Origin: Hyunsoonleella pacifica
GTDB lineage: Bacteria > Bacteroidota > Bacteroidia > Flavobacteriales > Flavobacteriaceae
Assembly: GCF_004310335.1 (NCBI RefSeq)
Contig: NZ_SIRS01000001.1
Coordinates: 310,001 to 374,000 of the forward strand
Length of the DNA: 64,000 bases
Direction: 5' to 3'
Shown here in pieces: positions 27,693 to 36,502 of this stretch. Below the pieces are notes generated by a model. The model did not search any database. It saw only the letters and a program-made list of their open reading frames with translations, and was not told the origin of the DNA. Each line of letters opens with the position of its first letter. Positions within the stretch are counted from its first letter, which is position 1. Made by a program: the position numbers and the translations under genes.

Positions 27693-29156
27693 ATGGATAT
27701 AAATAGATCACGTAGAGACTTTTTAAAAAAAATGGGAGCTGCCAGTTTGTCGGCGGCAGCAACTACCATTCCAGGTTTTAGTTTTTTAAGTTCCTGTTCG
27801 CCAGAAGTACAAAAAATGGCATCTACAGCAGATACCGTTATTTTACTTTGGATGGCAGGAGGCATGGCACATACCGAGACATTTGACCCTAAAGCTTATG
27901 TACCTTTTGAAAAAGGCGTGGAAAGCAAGCGAGTGTTAAGTACTTTTCCTAAGAAACCCACTATAGTTGATGATTTATATTTTTCTGAAGGATTAGAAGG
28001 TATTGGAAGTGTAATGGATAAAGGAGCTATAATCCGTTCATATAAATCTGCAGATTTAGGACATATTTTGCATACACGTCATCAATATCATTGGCATACT
28101 TGTTATGAACCACCACAGTCTGTACAAGCGCCTCATATAGGGTCGTGGATAGCCAAGGAGTTAGGGCCTGCGAATCCTGTTATTCCTCCTTTTATTGCTA
28201 TGGGGCAACGTTTTACAATGGGGGAATCTGAAGAGCTCAAGGCATTTCATTCCGCAGGATTTTTAGGTACAGAATATGGTCCATTTTTAATTCCAGACCC
28301 TTCAAGTGGTTTGGAAAGTGTACGTCCACCAAAGGGTATGTCGCTTAAACGTTTTGAAGCACGTTATAAATTGTATAAAGAACTTGCCAATAAAAGCGAG
28401 GTCATGGAGCAGGGTAGTGATTATCAGCGTGAGTCTTTAATGCGTTCTATGGAACAGTCGTATCGCTTATTGAATTCGCCAGAAGCCAAAGTTTTTGATT
28501 TATCAGAAGAACCAAAAGAAGTTTATGATACTTATAATACAGGACGTTTTGGTTTAGGTTGTTTGTTGGCAAAACGACTAGCCATGAATGGAGGTCGATT
28601 TATTAGTGTGTCAACAGAATACGAACCGTTTTTGGGTTGGGATACGCATGAAAATGGACATACGAGACTTAAAAAAATGAAAGCGCTTATTGATAGACCT
28701 ATAGCTCAACTTGTTAAGGATTTAGATGAAACAGGACATTTAGATAGAACATTAATAATTTTAGCAAGTGAGTTTAGTCGAGATGCTATTATGGAAGGGA
28801 GACCAGGTAAAAAAGTAAAAGACCAAGTGAATCAACCAGATATTATAGAACACGAAAAACACTATGGAATGCATCGTCATTTCACAGACGGTAGTTCTAT
28901 TTTAATGTGGGGCGGTGGTGTAAAAAAAGGATTAGTTTATGGTAAAACTGCAGACGAAAGACCTTGTTCATCAATAGAGAACCCAGTAGTAATAGACGAA
29001 GTACATCAATCTGTTTATCATGCTTTAGGTATTCATCCAGAAACCCATTATGAAATAGAAGGTAGACCATTTTATACAACGCCAGATGGTAAAGGGAAAC
29101 CAATATTAGATTTATTTGGGAATCCTATGAAATCATCAAAAGAAAACATCGCTTAA
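27693..29156 (+). CDS. DUF1501 protein, Tat-exported
   Basis: 487 aa. The N-terminus MDINRSRRDFLKKMGAASLS is a twin-arginine signal, and FLSSCS could be a lipobox. The body is DUF1501, an alkaline-phosphatase/sulfatase-like fold: VILLWMAGGMAHTETFDPK near the start, FISVSTEYEPFLGWDTHENG around 305, LIILASEFSRDA and KHYGMHRHFTDGSSILMWGG near 390-410. The His and Asp residues of these motifs look like metal ligands. Genes of this family almost always follow a PSCyt1/DUF1549/DUF1553 gene, as here (10-bp gap), so the two products probably act together in the periplasm. The reaction is not known. Confidence 0.9.
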   Translation: MDINRSRRDFLKKMGAASLSAAATTIPGFSFLSSCSPEVQKMASTADTVILLWMAGGMAHTETFDPKAYVPFEKGVESKRVLSTFPKKPTIVDDLYFSEGLEGIGSVMDKGAIIRSYKSADLGHILHTRHQYHWHTCYEPPQSVQAPHIGSWIAKELGPANPVIPPFIAMGQRFTMGESEELKAFHSAGFLGTEYGPFLIPDPSSGLESVRPPKGMSLKRFEARYKLYKELANKSEVMEQGSDYQRESLMRSMEQSYRLLNSPEAKVFDLSEEPKEVYDTYNTGRFGLGCLLAKRLAMNGGRFISVSTEYEPFLGWDTHENGHTRLKKMKALIDRPIAQLVKDLDETGHLDRTLIILASEFSRDAIMEGRPGKKVKDQVNQPDIIEHEKHYGMHRHFTDGSSILMWGGGVKKGLVYGKTADERPCSSIENPVVIDEVHQSVYHALGIHPETHYEIEGRPFYTTPDGKGKPILDLFGNPMKSSKENIA

Positions 29157-29170
29157 AATTTAATTCCGTT

Positions 29171-30274
29171 ATGACAAAGTCTAATATGAATCGTAGAACG
29201 TTTATAAATACAACAGCAAAAGCAAGTTTAGGTTTGGCTGTTGTGCCTCATTTTAACATATTAAAATCTAAACCGGAGATGTATGACGATATTATTGGTC
29301 ATGGCGATTTTAAGTATAAAGTGCATAAATCTTGGGGAGATTTAGATAGGGATATTACCCCTGTAAAGAATTGTCATGAAATGGTAATGGATTCTAAAGG
29401 CAGACTTATAATGGTGGGTGACGAAACACATAATAATGTTTTAATCTATGATAAATCTGGTAAATTGTTAGATGCTTGGGGAGTGCGTTACAAAGGAGGT
29501 CATGGATTATCTTTATGGAATGATGGCTCTGATGATTTTTTATTTATAGCAGATACAAAAGGTGGTGAACTTATTAAAACCACAACAGATGGAAAAGAAT
29601 TAATGATTATAGGGCACCCATCTCTATATGGAGCTTACGATAAAAAGGATAAATTTAAACCTACCGAAAGTGCCATTGGACCTAATGGAGATATTTACAT
29701 AGCCGATGGTTATGGGTCGCAATACATACTTCAATTTACAAAAGACGGAGAGTTTATTAGAAAAATTGGAGAAGGAAATGGGACAGGGCAAAACCAATTT
29801 CAAACAGCTCATGGCATTTGTATAGATTACAGAGGAAAAGGAGAGCCTACATTGCTAATAACCTCTAGAGCTAGTAATTGTTTTAAGCGTTTTACATTAG
29901 ATGGCGTGTATATAGAGCAAATAAACTTACCGGGAGCATTTGTTTGTCGTCCTGTTATTCATAATGATAATTTATATTCAGGAGTATGTTGGTCTTCAGA
30001 AATTGACTATGATGCTTCAAGGCGTATGGAAACACACCCTACAAAAACAAGCCCAGGTTCTGGTTTCGTTACTATTTTGGATGATAAAGGTAAAGTAGTT
30101 TCCAACCCTGGTGGTACAAAACCAAAATATAAAAAAGGAAAATTGCAACGCATGGAACAAGAGCAACCTATTTTTCGTCATTGCCACGATGTGTGTGTTG
30201 ATGATGATGAAAATTTATACGTGTGTCAATGGAACGCAAATAAAGCGTATCCTATTAAACTTGAAAGAGTCTAA
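29171..30274 (+). CDS. NHL-repeat beta-propeller protein, Tat-exported
   Basis: 367 aa (ATG 29186, giving MNRRTFINTTAKASLGLAVV, is an equally good start). A twin-arginine signal leads to a propeller with NHL-type blades, for example PVKNCHEMVMDSKGRLIMVG, SAIGPNGDIYIADGYGSQY and HCHDVCVDDDENLYVCQWNA. Several His residues at blade entries (CHEM, AHGI, RHCHDV) could bind metal, as in peptidylglycine-lyase-like propellers. It is 14 bp after the DUF1501 gene and completes the module. Its stop is 10 bp from the convergent histidine kinase gene. Confidence 0.8.
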   Translation: MTKSNMNRRTFINTTAKASLGLAVVPHFNILKSKPEMYDDIIGHGDFKYKVHKSWGDLDRDITPVKNCHEMVMDSKGRLIMVGDETHNNVLIYDKSGKLLDAWGVRYKGGHGLSLWNDGSDDFLFIADTKGGELIKTTTDGKELMIIGHPSLYGAYDKKDKFKPTESAIGPNGDIYIADGYGSQYILQFTKDGEFIRKIGEGNGTGQNQFQTAHGICIDYRGKGEPTLLITSRASNCFKRFTLDGVYIEQINLPGAFVCRPVIHNDNLYSGVCWSSEIDYDASRRMETHPTKTSPGSGFVTILDDKGKVVSNPGGTKPKYKKGKLQRMEQEQPIFRHCHDVCVDDDENLYVCQWNANKAYPIKLERV

Positions 30275-30284
30275 AAGGCTTGTT

Positions 30285-31634
30285 TTAAAACAGCAATGTA
30301 AAAACAGTTTCTACATCAGGTGTAGATTTTACCATTAAATGCCCTTGATGAAGCTGCATAATATGTTTAGAAAGACTTAAACCAATACCTGTACCTTTTT
30401 CTTTGGTTGTAAAAAACGGAATAAAAATTTGCTTAAGATTGTTTTCTGATATTCCAGTTCCATTATCTATAACTTGTATTTCTATATTTCCAGAAGTTGC
30501 TTTTATAGCTTGTAGTTTAATTATTCCGTTAGCATGATGAATTAAAGCATCTATCGAATTCTTAATCAAGTTGACTAAGACCTGCATTATCTGATTTTCG
30601 TCTGCGAAAAGCTCTAAATTAGTTGGTGTAATTTGAGTTTCGAGAGATATGTTTTTATGTGCCTTTTCGTTACTTACTAACGTGATTATTTTTTCAAATA
30701 ATGCAGACATTTTTATAAGTGTTTTATCGGGTTTAGGAATTTTTGTTAAAGAACGATATCCTGTTACAAAATCGGTTAAACCTAAACTTTGTTCTTGTAT
30801 TACGGCCAATCCTTTTTTTATTTTTTCTAAATCACTTTCTTTTAATTGGTCCAATTGAATTTTACCATTATCAGTTTTAATGACCTTAGATAAACTATCT
30901 GAAATAGAAGTTATTGGTGCCAAAGCATTCATAATTTCATGGCTCATTACCTTTATTAATCCCATCCAAGAATCGACTTGTTTGGTGTCTAATTCGCTAT
31001 AAATATTTTGAATACTAACTAATAAAAGAGACACGTTGTTAACTTCTATAGGTTTAGACTCAATTTTTAATTCAACTGTTGCACGTTCGTTCGTTATAGA
31101 AATTACCTGTTGCTTAAAAGGTTGTAGTTTACTAACTAAATTGTAGACGCTGTTATCTATTTTTTTAAGCTGTTGAATATGTGTAAGCACATCGCAATTC
31201 AACAATTTTTTTGCACTTTCGTTGGCAAACAAAATATGCCCTTTGGCATTAATAGATAATAAGCCAACATTGGTATATGCTAATAAAGTTTGGTAGTATT
31301 GTTCTTGGGCTTGGGTATGCAATTTCTCATCTTGAATAATTCTATTAACCTTATTTAAATGCGCATTTAATTGATTTGTTACCGAGTTATTTGTGTTTTC
31401 TGAAAAGCTAATAGTAGAATCTGAGTTTTCTATAGCATTAAAAAAAAACATGAGCTTACGGTTGGTGCTGTTTAGAAAATTGACAAGTGAAATTATTTGT
31501 AAAATTAATACAACTCCTAATAATACAGCAACGCCTTTTATATCATTTAAAATAAAATACACTACGCTAGCACATACCAATACTAGCAATAGTACTCTTA
31601 AAATTATTTTTAGATATAAATTTTTAGATAGCAT
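30285..31634 (-). CDS. Sensor histidine kinase (NtrB/AtoS-like)
   Basis: 449 aa. Two N-terminal membrane segments (about 9-29 and 33-55) with almost no extracytoplasmic loop. A PAS-like domain lies at about 110-215 (TNVGLLSINAKGHILFANES). The phosphoacceptor is in VMSHEIMNALAPI, H232. The ATP-binding domain has NQIMQVLVNLIKNSID, DNGTGISENN and KGTGIGLSLSKHIMQLHQG. It is the partner of the NtrC-type regulator whose stop codon is only 9 bp upstream. The short sensor loop suggests it senses something within or at the membrane, such as envelope stress or an exporter substrate. Confidence 0.93.
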   Translation of the reverse strand: MLSKNLYLKIILRVLLLVLVCASVVYFILNDIKGVAVLLGVVLILQIISLVNFLNSTNRKLMFFFNAIENSDSTISFSENTNNSVTNQLNAHLNKVNRIIQDEKLHTQAQEQYYQTLLAYTNVGLLSINAKGHILFANESAKKLLNCDVLTHIQQLKKIDNSVYNLVSKLQPFKQQVISITNERATVELKIESKPIEVNNVSLLLVSIQNIYSELDTKQVDSWMGLIKVMSHEIMNALAPITSISDSLSKVIKTDNGKIQLDQLKESDLEKIKKGLAVIQEQSLGLTDFVTGYRSLTKIPKPDKTLIKMSALFEKIITLVSNEKAHKNISLETQITPTNLELFADENQIMQVLVNLIKNSIDALIHHANGIIKLQAIKATSGNIEIQVIDNGTGISENNLKQIFIPFFTTKEKGTGIGLSLSKHIMQLHQGHLMVKSTPDVETVFTLLF

Positions 31635-31643
31635 TTTAGAATA

Positions 31644-33011
31644 TTAAATTTTATAACGCTTTGTTTTATTGTATAAGGTTTGACGCGTGATGCCTAACTG
31701 TTTGGCAGCAGTACTATAATTACCATCGTGTTTTTTTAGCGCAGTAATAATCATGTTTTTTTCCATTTCGTCAATGGTTATATCTGCCGTGTTTAATGCT
31801 TTTGTTTGCCGCTGATTAAACATAAAATCATTTACCGTTAATAGATTATTTTCACTTAAAATAACACAGCGTTCCATAGTATGCTGTAGCTCTCTAATAT
31901 TTCCGGGCCAAGTATATTTAAGTAGTTTTTTCTTGATGGCACTACTCAATTTTAATCCTTTTTTATCATATTTATTTGCATATTTATTTAAGAAAAATTC
32001 TGCCAATTCTATAATATCATTGCTACGTTCTCTAAGTGAAGGTACTTCAATATGTATGGTATTTATTCGGTACAACAAATCTTCTCTAAAAAGTCCTTCA
32101 TCAACCATTTTATTCAAATCACAATTGGTAGCGCAAACCAATCTAACATTTACAGGAATAACTTTGTTAGACCCAATACGAACGATTTCTTTTTGTTGAA
32201 TCACTTTTAATAATTTAGACTGTAACTGTAATGGCAAATTGCCTATTTCATCTAAAAAAAGCGTACCATTATGTGCAACCTCAAACTTACCTGCTCTATC
32301 ATTTTTAGCATCGGTAAAGGCGCCTTTTACATGTCCAAAAAGTTCACTTTCAAAAAGGCTTTCGGGTATGGCACTTACATCTACATTTACTAAAATTTCT
32401 TGATGCTGTGCAGATTGGTTGTGAATGGCTCGCGCAATTAACTCTTTACCAGTACCATTTTCGCCAGTTATTAAAACATTTGCAGAGGTTTTTGCAACTT
32501 TTTCAGTAATTTTTAAAACTGCATTTATTGCTGAAGAAGTTCCAATAATTTGCTGCTCTGTTTCGTTGATAAGGTGCTTTAATTTTTTTTCGCTTTGTTT
32601 TAGTAAATTTACTTCTTTCTTAGATTTTCCTAATTGAAAAGCTGCATGAATGGTGGCTAAAATCTTTTCGTTATCCCATGGTTTTAATACAAAATCTATA
32701 GCGCCTTCTTTTAAGGTATTTACAGCTAATTCTACATCGCCAAAAGCAGTCATCATTATTACAGAAGCATCTGGGACTATTTCTTTTAACTTTCTTAGCC
32801 AATAAAAACCTTCATTTCCTGTATTTATTCTGGATGAAAAATTCATATCCAAAAGAATAACATCGTAGCTTTTTAAATCGGTAACCGAAGATATTCCGTT
32901 TGGGTTTTGAAGCGTAGTTACAGTTTTGTAAACATCTTGCAACAACAATTCTAAGGCGCTTAGCACCCCTTTATTGTCGTCTACGATAAGTATTTTTCCA
33001 GATTGCAACAT
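31644..33011 (-). CDS. Sigma-54-dependent response regulator, NtrC family
   Basis: 455 aa. Receiver domain with phosphoacceptor D55 (VILLDMNF) and acidic pocket IVDDNKG. The central AAA+ domain has a Walker A GENGTGKE and the sigma-54-contacting GAFTDA loop (about 225). A C-terminal Fis-type helix-turn-helix reads STAAKQLGITRQTLYNKTKR. It activates sigma-54 promoters from upstream sites. The divergent exporter operon has a sigma-54-like promoter and a perfect palindrome in the 185-bp shared region, so autologous control of that operon is the likely job. Confidence 0.95.
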   Translation of the reverse strand: MLQSGKILIVDDNKGVLSALELLLQDVYKTVTTLQNPNGISSVTDLKSYDVILLDMNFSSRINTGNEGFYWLRKLKEIVPDASVIMMTAFGDVELAVNTLKEGAIDFVLKPWDNEKILATIHAAFQLGKSKKEVNLLKQSEKKLKHLINETEQQIIGTSSAINAVLKITEKVAKTSANVLITGENGTGKELIARAIHNQSAQHQEILVNVDVSAIPESLFESELFGHVKGAFTDAKNDRAGKFEVAHNGTLFLDEIGNLPLQLQSKLLKVIQQKEIVRIGSNKVIPVNVRLVCATNCDLNKMVDEGLFREDLLYRINTIHIEVPSLRERSNDIIELAEFFLNKYANKYDKKGLKLSSAIKKKLLKYTWPGNIRELQHTMERCVILSENNLLTVNDFMFNQRQTKALNTADITIDEMEKNMIITALKKHDGNYSTAAKQLGITRQTLYNKTKRYKI

Positions 33012-33048
33012 AATAATCCAAAGCTACAAATAAGAACAATACTCAACT

Positions 33049-33077
33049 ACAAAGTGTAAAATATTTTTACACTTTGT
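33049..33077. promoter_or_regulatory. Perfect 13-bp inverted repeat, likely NtrC-type activator site
   Basis: ACAAAGTGTAAAA (33049-33061) is repeated exactly in inverse after a 3-bp spacer (33065-33077). A further partial copy (AAAATATTTTACA) starts near 33082. The centre is about 95 bp upstream of the sigma-54-like promoter at 33157, the usual distance for an enhancer bound by this regulator class. Confidence 0.7.
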
Positions 33078-33156
33078 ATAAAAATATTTTACATAAAAAG
33101 GATGATTAGATATTGATGACGTTTGTAACCTGTTGAATTGTAGTGTATTGTTTTTT

Positions 33157-33172
33157 TGGCACGCATATCGTT
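33157..33172 (+). promoter_or_regulatory. Sigma-54-type promoter for the exporter operon
   Basis: TGGCACGCATATCGTT matches the -24 box (TGGCAC) exactly and has GT where the -12 box has GC, at the correct 10-bp separation. It lies about 25 bp before the ATG at 33197 and next to an NtrC-type regulator gene. Confidence 0.65.
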
Positions 33173-33196
33173 ATATAAAATACAAAACAATAAAAA

Positions 33197-34528
33197 ATGA
33201 AAAACACTTTCCTAATTTTTGTAACCTACATTGCCTTTTCTTTAAATGGTAATGCACAAAAATTATGGACTTTAGAGGAATGCATTGTTTATGCTTGTGA
33301 AAATAACTTAGACCAAAAAACAAAAATTTACAATTCGGAGATTGATAAGGAATCGTTTCAACAATCTAAACGAGATTTTTTGCCAGATTTTAATGCTGTA
33401 TCAAATTTAAACAGACGATTTGGTAGGTATGTAGACCCAAATAATAACAACGTTATCAATACTGCAACATCATCAAACACCTACGGAGTAACATCGTCTT
33501 TAAATCTGTTTAATAATTTTAAAAAGTGGCACCAAAGGTCGCAAAAAAAGCTACTATATCATGCAAGCTTAGAAGCTGTTTTGCAAGCAAAATACAACCT
33601 TTCTTTTGATGTGATGAACGCTTTCTATCTTGTAAAATTTAGAGAAGATTTATTGCAAATCACAAAAGAAAAATTAGAAATCACTCATTTAAACTACGAG
33701 TTGGTAACTTCAAAAATAGAACTAGGACTGCTAGCGAAATCTAATTTATACGATATTGAATCTGAATTAGGTACTAATAAATTAGAAATAGCTCAAGCCC
33801 AAAATGCCTTAAATGAAGCGACTTTAAATCTTATTCAAATCATGAATTTTAATGGTACGAGTATAAAGCTAAAACCCGATTTAGTTGCATTAAAATCTCT
33901 TGATAGTTTAACACTAGAAACTGTTTTTTCTAAAGCAATTGCATTTCTTCCGTCTATTAAACAACAAGAATTACAGGTAAATGCTTCAGAAAAAAACTTG
34001 GCTATTAGAAGGAGTGATTTTTATCCATCATTAGCATTAAATGCTGCGTATAGAACAGGTTATTTTGAAACGAGTATTGATGAAAATGGATTGATAACTC
34101 CTTTTTTAGACCAGTTGTCTAATAATGCAGCCAAATCCATTGGTTTGTCTTTAAGAATTCCGATTACCAATAAATGGTCAAAACATTCTAATGTAAAAAT
34201 TGCTAAAATAAATATCTTAAAAGAAAAGAATATTCTGGAGCAAAAGAAGCAAGAACTTTATAAAGAAATACAAAAAACAATTCAAAAAAACACTGCGCTT
34301 TTAGCGGAAAAAGAGGAGAATGAGTCTAACCTAAAATCTAAAGAACTCGCTTTTAATTTTGCTCAAAAAAAGTTTAACAAAGGGCTGGCTACGATTTACG
34401 AATTAGAGGTTGCCAAAAATAATTTAGCACAAGCTAAAATTGAAAGAACCAGAATTAATTTACAATTACAATATCAAAAAAAGGCAATAGATTTTTATTG
34501 CGGTATTGCTGTTTTTCCTTTTAAATAA
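33197..34528 (+). CDS. TolC-family outer-membrane efflux protein
   Basis: 443 aa with a signal peptide (cleavage near NGNAQ). The start LWTLEECIVYACENNLDQ is typical of TolC-type channels, followed by long coiled helices (about 130-230 and 330-425) with two repeats: FNAVSNLNRRFGRYVD with SLNLFNNFKKWHQRS, and SLALNAAYRTGYFETS later. It forms the outer-membrane channel for the HlyD/ABC exporter encoded next (9-bp gap). It is the first gene of the operon behind the sigma-54-like promoter. The exported substrate is unknown. Confidence 0.93.
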   Translation: MKNTFLIFVTYIAFSLNGNAQKLWTLEECIVYACENNLDQKTKIYNSEIDKESFQQSKRDFLPDFNAVSNLNRRFGRYVDPNNNNVINTATSSNTYGVTSSLNLFNNFKKWHQRSQKKLLYHASLEAVLQAKYNLSFDVMNAFYLVKFREDLLQITKEKLEITHLNYELVTSKIELGLLAKSNLYDIESELGTNKLEIAQAQNALNEATLNLIQIMNFNGTSIKLKPDLVALKSLDSLTLETVFSKAIAFLPSIKQQELQVNASEKNLAIRRSDFYPSLALNAAYRTGYFETSIDENGLITPFLDQLSNNAAKSIGLSLRIPITNKWSKHSNVKIAKINILKEKNILEQKKQELYKEIQKTIQKNTALLAEKEENESNLKSKELAFNFAQKKFNKGLATIYELEVAKNNLAQAKIERTRINLQLQYQKKAIDFYCGIAVFPFK

Positions 34529-34537
34529 TAACAAAGA

Positions 34538-35788
34538 ATGGATACTAAAATAGAGAAGAAAAGAACACTACAACCCAAACATATTGGCATAGGATTACTT
34601 GTAATTATTTTAATCGTTATATTTCTATACAATAGTTTAGGCACACCTAGTACATCATCAGAAGTTAAAAAAAATGAAGTTACGATAACAGAGGTTAAGC
34701 GCTCTAATTTTAATGATTACATTACAATTAATGGCGTTGTAAAACCCATTACTACAGTATATCTTGATGCCTATGAAAACGGAAGAATTGTTGAAAAATA
34801 TATAGAAGAAGGCAGTATTGTAAAAAAAGGAGATATTATATTAAAGCTAGAAAACAGGCAGTTATATGAGCAAATTTTAGCAAGCGAAAACAACCTAGCT
34901 ATTAAACAAAACAATTTAAGAGAAACAAAAATAAATTTTGAGTCGCAACGTGTTTTTAATCAAAAAAGTTTACTTGAAGCAGAATACAGAGTTATAAAAG
35001 CAAACAGGTCTTTTGAGCAAAACAAATCGTTATTTGAAGAAGAATTAATAGCTAAAGAAAATTATATAAGAGCCAAAGAAGAAAAAGAATTGGCATCTAA
35101 ACAGTATGATGTTATCAAGTTTAAAGCAAAGCAAGATTCGTTATTAAGTGCTACAGGTATAAAAGAATTGGACAACGATTTAATACGAATGAAAAAAACC
35201 TTAGCCATGGTTTATGAAAGAATTGAACACTTAAATGTTAGAGCAACTATAGATGGCCAATTAGGAATGCTAGATGCCGAAATTGGGCAAAGCATTTCCC
35301 AAGGACAACGTATAGGGCAGATACACGTGTTAACCAATTTTAAAGTACAGTCTAATATAGATGAGCATTATATTGATAGAGTTACGAGACATGTTTCTGC
35401 ATCTTTAGAACGCGATGGAGAAACCTATGCCTTAAAAACTAAAAAAATATATCCGGAGGTAAGAGATGGAGAATTTCAAATAGACCTAAGTTTTATAAAC
35501 GAAAAACCAAACAATATTAGAACAGGGCAAAGTTATTTTATAAAATTAGAATTGGGGACACCTACAAATGCGATACTTGTTAGCAGAGGAGCATTCTCTA
35601 ATACTACTGGCGGAAATTGGATTTACGTTGTAGATGCTTCTGGTAATTTTGCAACTAAACGCCAAATAAAAATAGGCAAACAAAACCCTCAATATTATGA
35701 AATTCTTGAAGGCCTACAACCTAACGAACGTGTAATAACATCTAGCTATAAAAATTTTGAAAACAGCGATAAACTTATTTTAAATTAA
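34538..35788 (+). CDS. HlyD/MacA-type periplasmic adaptor protein
   Basis: 416 aa. One N-terminal membrane segment (about 16-34, IGIGLLVIILIVIFLYNSLG), then a barrel-sandwich motif (VYLDAYENGRIVEKYIEEGS with VKKGDIILKLEN), a coiled-coil hairpin (about 115-215) and the returning half HLNVRATIDGQLGMLDAEIG. It links the inner-membrane ABC transporter to the TolC channel. It is in an operon with TolC (9 bp upstream) and the ATPase (5 bp downstream). Confidence 0.93.
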   Translation: MDTKIEKKRTLQPKHIGIGLLVIILIVIFLYNSLGTPSTSSEVKKNEVTITEVKRSNFNDYITINGVVKPITTVYLDAYENGRIVEKYIEEGSIVKKGDIILKLENRQLYEQILASENNLAIKQNNLRETKINFESQRVFNQKSLLEAEYRVIKANRSFEQNKSLFEEELIAKENYIRAKEEKELASKQYDVIKFKAKQDSLLSATGIKELDNDLIRMKKTLAMVYERIEHLNVRATIDGQLGMLDAEIGQSISQGQRIGQIHVLTNFKVQSNIDEHYIDRVTRHVSASLERDGETYALKTKKIYPEVRDGEFQIDLSFINEKPNNIRTGQSYFIKLELGTPTNAILVSRGAFSNTTGGNWIYVVDASGNFATKRQIKIGKQNPQYYEILEGLQPNERVITSSYKNFENSDKLILN

Positions 35789-35793
35789 TAACC

Positions 35794-36468
35794 ATGATAC
35801 AGACAAAAAACCTAACTAAAATATTTATTACAGAAGATATACAAACTAAGGCATTAAACGATATAAATCTACATGTAAAAGACGGAGAATTTATTGCCAT
35901 AATGGGACCTTCTGGTTGTGGAAAATCTACCCTTTTAAATATACTTGGACTTATTGATATTCCATCCGATGGTAGTTATATGTTTCATGGAAAAGAAATA
36001 GGTAACTTAAAAGAAAAGGAGTTAACTAAAGCAAGAAAAGGTAATATTGGTTTCATTTTTCAAAGCTTTAATTTAATTGATGGTTTAACAGTTTACGAAA
36101 ATGTTGAATTGCCATTAACGTTTATGAACATCAATCAAAAAGAACGAAAAGAAAAAGTAAAAGCTGTTTTAAAACGTATGAAAATAGACCACCGTTCTAA
36201 CCATTTTCCGCAACAATTATCTGGAGGGCAGCAGCAACGTGTTGCTATTGCTAGAGCTGTAATTACCGAGCCTAAATTATTGTTAGCAGATGAACCTACG
36301 GGAAATTTAGATTCTAAAAATGGTACCGAGGTTATGAATCTATTAACAGAGCTAAGTCAAGAAGGTGCCACTATTATTATGGTAACACACTCAGAAAGTG
36401 ATGCAAATTACGCACACAGGGTCATCAACTTATTTGATGGGAAAATTGTAATGGAAACAAGCAATTAG
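35794..36468 (+). CDS. MacB/LolD-type ABC transporter ATP-binding protein
   Basis: 224 aa, usual length for the family. Walker A GPSGCGKST near residue 39, Q-loop FIFQSFNL, signature LSGGQQQRVAIARA near 142, Walker B LLLADEPTGNLDS and the His switch MVTHSE. It powers the FtsX-like permease encoded 34 bp downstream. Family members export peptides, antibiotics or lipoproteins, with no import role, so this unit is not obviously part of glycan uptake. Confidence 0.96.
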   Translation: MIQTKNLTKIFITEDIQTKALNDINLHVKDGEFIAIMGPSGCGKSTLLNILGLIDIPSDGSYMFHGKEIGNLKEKELTKARKGNIGFIFQSFNLIDGLTVYENVELPLTFMNINQKERKEKVKAVLKRMKIDHRSNHFPQQLSGGQQQRVAIARAVITEPKLLLADEPTGNLDSKNGTEVMNLLTELSQEGATIIMVTHSESDANYAHRVINLFDGKIVMETSN

Positions 36469-36502
36469 TAATACAGCCAATTAACTAAATAACTAGATAA
36501 AA

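Noticed and set aside
30111-30338. Small plus-strand ORF spanning the convergent gene ends
   Set aside because: It lies out of frame inside the NHL gene and the kinase 3' end and shows no recognisable protein features.
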